Origin: Candidatus Thiocaldithrix dubininis
Lineage (GTDB): Bacteria; Pseudomonadota; Gammaproteobacteria; Thiotrichales; Thiotrichaceae
Length of the DNA stretch: 64,000 bases
NCBI GenBank assembly: GCA_029972135.1
Contig: CP124755.1
Location: 1,240,001-1,304,000, forward strand
Direction: 5' to 3'
How positions within the stretch are numbered: position 1 is the first letter of the stretch; each line of letters opens with the position of its first letter. This document shows, piece by piece, positions 61,520 through 64,000 of the stretch. Under the pieces are notes generated by a model. It saw nothing but the letters and a program-made list of their open reading frames with translations, was not told where the DNA came from and did no database searches. The position numbers and the translations under genes are program-made.

Positions 61520-61540
61520 GCGTTGATAGGCGGGATAGGG

Positions 61541-61726
61541 TTAAAATTTTTCGCCAGTCCAAAACGGATAACTCAGCAATAAGACCAGTGCTGTTGCAAA
61601 TAAAGTTGCCACGATGTTGGAAGGTGAACCCACCGTCATACCGTCCCAAATTTGTGAGGCTAAATACGAGCAAACGAGGGCGAAGGGAATCGCGATTAAT
61701 AATGCATTACGTAAACTGCGTGACAT
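61541..61726 (-). CDS. Small two-helix membrane protein, unknown
   Basis: A 61-residue frame with two hydrophobic stretches (LLIAIPFALVCSYLASQIW and IVATLFATALVLLLSYPFW). AGGA lies about 9 bases before the ATG. Probably an inner-membrane protein of unknown role. The hydrophobic coherence and ribosome site argue that it is real despite its size. Confidence 0.55.
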   Translation of the reverse strand: MSRSLRNALLIAIPFALVCSYLASQIWDGMTVGSPSNIVATLFATALVLLLSYPFWTGEKF

Positions 61727-62041
61727 AACTTAACATCCTTATTTTCGATTTGAGCCTTACAGGCTGGGTGTAACGGCAGTATTTTTGTCTGCTTAACTGA
61801 ATTGAGGGCTGATGATGCTCTTTAAGTGTAGGTTACATAGGCTTGTCTTGCTGTTTTATAAGGAAAAATCAGATGAGTTGATTGGTTTTTATGATGTAGG
61901 GTATTGCATTGGCGTTGGGCGCTGAAGCTCTTAAGCATTTGCAGGGAAAGCGGTGTACGCAGAAGTTTTTGGTATACTGCTTTCGCGTGACGCGTAACAC
62001 GTTATACTTTGCGGTTCAAATTTTAATAAAGGAAGAGAAGC
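61727..62041. other. 315-base gap upstream of the peroxiredoxin gene
   Basis: No gene seen. Two TATACT boxes (61973-61978 and 62003-62008) are possible -10 elements for the peroxiredoxin gene, but neither has a good -35. AGGAAGAG precedes the ATG at 62042. I see no clear OxyR-type site. Confidence 0.4.
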
Positions 62042-62647
62042 ATGACTGTTTTAGTAGGTAAGCAAGCCCCTGACTTTACGGCGGCGGCTGTATTGGGCAA
62101 TGGCGAGATCGTTGATAACTATAACTTTGCGGATGCAAGCCAAGGCAAATACCGCGTATTATTTTTCTATCCGCTCGATTTTACTTTCGTTTGCCCAAGC
62201 GAATTGATTTCAATGGATCATCGCTTAGCAGAATTTACTAAGCGTAATGTGGAAGTGGTGGGCGTTTCTATCGACTCTCAATTTACACATAACGCATGGC
62301 GTAATACCCCAGTTGATAAAGGCGGTATCGGTCAAGTGGGTTATACCTTAGTTGCCGATGTGAAACACGACATCTGTCGCGCTTACGGTATTGAGTTAGA
62401 AGGGGCTGGCGTGGCATTACGTGCAACTTTCTTAATTGACCGTGACGGTGTTGTGCGTCATCAAGTGGTGAATGATCTGCCATTAGGTCGCAGCCATGAC
62501 GAATTATTGCGGGTAGTGGATGCATTACAATTCCACGAAGAACACGGCGATGTATGCCCAGCCGGTTGGCAAAAAGGCGACGCAGGTATGACCGCGACCC
62601 CAGACGGCGTAGCACAATATTTAGCGGGTCATGCCGATAAACTCTAA
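62042..62647 (+). CDS. 2-Cys peroxiredoxin (AhpC/Prx1 type)
   Basis: A 201-residue thiol peroxidase. The peroxidatic Cys is in YPLDFTFVCPSEL and the resolving Cys is in the C-terminal EHGDVCPAGWQKG. This is the typical 2-Cys Prx1 class, which detoxifies H2O2 and organic peroxides using thioredoxin or AhpF. No ahpF is nearby, so thioredoxin reduction is likelier. A terminator follows. Confidence 0.95.
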   Translation: MTVLVGKQAPDFTAAAVLGNGEIVDNYNFADASQGKYRVLFFYPLDFTFVCPSELISMDHRLAEFTKRNVEVVGVSIDSQFTHNAWRNTPVDKGGIGQVGYTLVADVKHDICRAYGIELEGAGVALRATFLIDRDGVVRHQVVNDLPLGRSHDELLRVVDALQFHEEHGDVCPAGWQKGDAGMTATPDGVAQYLAGHADKL

Positions 62648-62671
62648 TTAGAATTTGAGCGAGTTGCTAAA

Positions 62672-62699
62672 AAAAAGGGGGCATTAGTTGCCCCTTTTT
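62672..62699 (+). terminator. Intrinsic terminator after the peroxiredoxin gene
   Basis: AAAAAGGGG and CCCCTTTTT pair around a short loop with an extra C-G pair. Ends in a T-tract; strong. Confidence 0.9.
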
Positions 62700-62750
62700 A
62701 CTGTCACCTGTATAAATGCAGCCAATTTTTAAGAACGATCTAGGGATATT

Positions 62751-63482
62751 ATGTCAACCGTAACCGCCTCCCATCCCCGCTATAAACGCATTTTGTTGAA
62801 ATTGAGTGGTGAAGCCTTATTAGGTAAGCAGGATTCGGGGATTGATCCTGAAATTTTGTATCGGGTGGCAGGTGAGGCATTGGCATTAACGCAATCGGGC
62901 GTACAAGTGGCGATTGTGATCGGCGGCGGCAATTTGTTTCGTGGCGCAGGTTTAGCCGAAAAAGGCATGGACCGAGTACGCGGCGATCAAATGGGCATGT
63001 TGGCGACGGTGATGAATGCCTTGGCTATGCAAGATGCGCTCGAAAAATTAGGCGGTGATAGCTGTGTTATGACCGCATTAGGCATTGATCAGGTCGGCGA
63101 ACGTTACGCAGCTCACACCGCGCGGTGTTATCTGGAAGCGGGTAAAATCGTCTTTTGTGCAGCCGGTACGGGTAATCCTTTTTTTACTACCGATACAGCG
63201 GCTAGCTTGCGTGCTGTGGAATTAGAATGTGATTTGCTCTTAAAAGCTACCAAAGTGGATGGCATTTATGACGCTGATCCGAAAAAAAATCCTCATGCAA
63301 AACGCTTTGATCGGTTATCCTTTGATGAAGCAATTCAACGTCAATTAGGCGTGATGGATTTAACGGCAATGGTCATGTGCCGTGATAATAAACTTCCCTT
63401 GGGTGTATTTGATATGTTCGCACCGGGGGCGCTTGCCGCAATGGTACGCGGTGAGACAGTTGGAACATTGGTTGAGGTTTAA
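62751..63482 (+). CDS. pyrH: UMP kinase
   Basis: A 243-residue hexameric UMP kinase of the amino-acid-kinase family, making UDP for pyrimidine nucleotides. The N-terminal KRILLKLSGEALLG, the middle IVIGGGNLFRGAG and GTGNPFFTTDTAA, and KATKVDGIYDADPKKNP are all present. frr follows after 3 bases, the usual pyrH-frr pair. tsf and rpsB, which often precede pyrH, are not present here; a peroxiredoxin gene and a terminator stand in their place. Confidence 0.97.
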   Translation: MSTVTASHPRYKRILLKLSGEALLGKQDSGIDPEILYRVAGEALALTQSGVQVAIVIGGGNLFRGAGLAEKGMDRVRGDQMGMLATVMNALAMQDALEKLGGDSCVMTALGIDQVGERYAAHTARCYLEAGKIVFCAAGTGNPFFTTDTAASLRAVELECDLLLKATKVDGIYDADPKKNPHAKRFDRLSFDEAIQRQLGVMDLTAMVMCRDNKLPLGVFDMFAPGALAAMVRGETVGTLVEV

Positions 63483-63485
63483 ACA

Positions 63486-64000
63486 ATGATTGCAGATATT
63501 AAAAAAGATGCTGATCAGCGGATGCAGAAAAGCATTGAATCCCTGAGAAACGATTTAACCAAAATTCGTACAGGGCGTGCGCATCCCAGCTTATTGGATC
63601 AAGTTATGGTGGATTATTACGGCACGGAAACACCCATTAGCCAAGTGGCGAATATTAGTACCGAAGATGCGCGTACCTTAAAAGTAGTGGCATGGGAAAA
63701 GCCGATGATGGCAAAAATCGAAAAAGCGATTTTGACTTCAAATTTAGGCTTGAATCCAGCAAATGATGGTAATGCGATTCGTGTGCCATTACCTGCGTTA
63801 ACGGAAGAACGCCGTCGTGACTTAGTTAAAGTAGTCAAAAGCGAAGCCGAAGGCGCACGCGTGGCGATTCGTAATATTCGCCGTGATGCCAACTCTGATT
63901 TCAAAGCGTTGTTGAAAGAGAAAGAAATTTCAGAAGATGACGAACGTCGTGCCTCTGATGATATTCAAAAATTGACTGACCACTATATTAAAGAAGTGGA
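63486..64000 (+). CDS. frr: Ribosome recycling factor (3' end outside window)
   Basis: The ATG at 63486 opens a frame that runs off the right edge after 171 complete codons of the roughly 185 expected. It contains the RRF signatures [50 protein letters not shown] and [25 protein letters not shown] splits post-termination ribosomes with EF-G. It lies 3 bases after pyrH and is probably co-transcribed. Confidence 0.95.
   Translation, partial: MIADIKKDADQRMQKSIESLRNDLTKIRTGRAHPSLLDQVMVDYYGTETPISQVANISTEDARTLKVVAWEKPMMAKIEKAILTSNLGLNPANDGNAIRVPLPALTEERRRDLVKVVKSEAEGARVAIRNIRRDANSDFKALLKEKEISEDDERRASDDIQKLTDHYIKEV

Overview
The window looks like chromosomal DNA from a gammaproteobacterium of moderate GC. 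The evidence is the gene content and neighbourhoods: a grpE-dnaK-dnaJ-dapB block with two sigma-32-type promoters, recJ, rnr-rlmB, prfB (with the programmed frameshift)-lysS, cysD-cysN, uvrB and pyrH-frr. Assimilatory ATP sulfurylase, many small secreted SH3/LysM/Sel1 proteins and paired DUF697-type GTPases would suit a Thiotrichales relative such as the Thiothrix group. That placement is inference from general resemblance; no 16S or marker search was possible.

Layout. 0-5.5 kb: the 3' tip of an unknown gene, an MFS exporter (minus), a large secreted modular protein (SdrD-B, propeller-like, malectin-like, DUF11), tag glycosylase and a secreted SH3 protein. 5.6-10.3 kb: heat-shock and lysine block grpE, dnaK, dnaJ, dapB. 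10.3-18.1 kb: a ygiB/ygiC-like pair (minus), a secreted ComEA-like HhH protein, galE, a Wza-like export lipoprotein, and a minus-strand operon of two overlapping GTPases plus a DUF3465 protein. 18.2-28.4 kb: an orphan PotB-like permease, then sucB-lpdA-sucC-sucD-gltA-acnB, a TCA segment with no sucA next to sucB. 28.5-39.7 kb: a hybrid histidine kinase, metallophosphoesterase, diacylglycerol kinase-like protein, rhomboid, recJ, DUF4291, a COG1964-like radical SAM enzyme, small proteins and tRNA-Leu(CAG). 39.8-47.3 kb: rnr-rlmB, a zinc-ribbon membrane protein, an AT-rich EVE/PUA-like gene, and prfB-lysS. 47.4-53.5 kb: an AT-rich AIPR-family gene, a HipA/YjjJ-like kinase, a LysM protein, a thiolase and a kinase-like protein. 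53.6-64 kb: cysD-cysN-DUF2061, SGNH hydrolase, Sel1-SPFH pair, uvrB, small envelope proteins, peroxiredoxin, pyrH and a partial frr.

How the genes fit together. Most of the window is housekeeping. The accessory signal is concentrated at 44-50.5 kb. There an EVE/PUA-like candidate modified-base reader and an AIPR protein with a PD-(D/E)xK-like core sit on either side of the translation pair prfB-lysS, with a HipA-like kinase next to them. This is the best candidate for a defence-related islet, but no complete known system is visible. The second place of interest is the tandem membrane-GTPase operon at 14.8-18.1 kb. I saw no CRISPR array, prophage, insertion sequence or rRNA operon.
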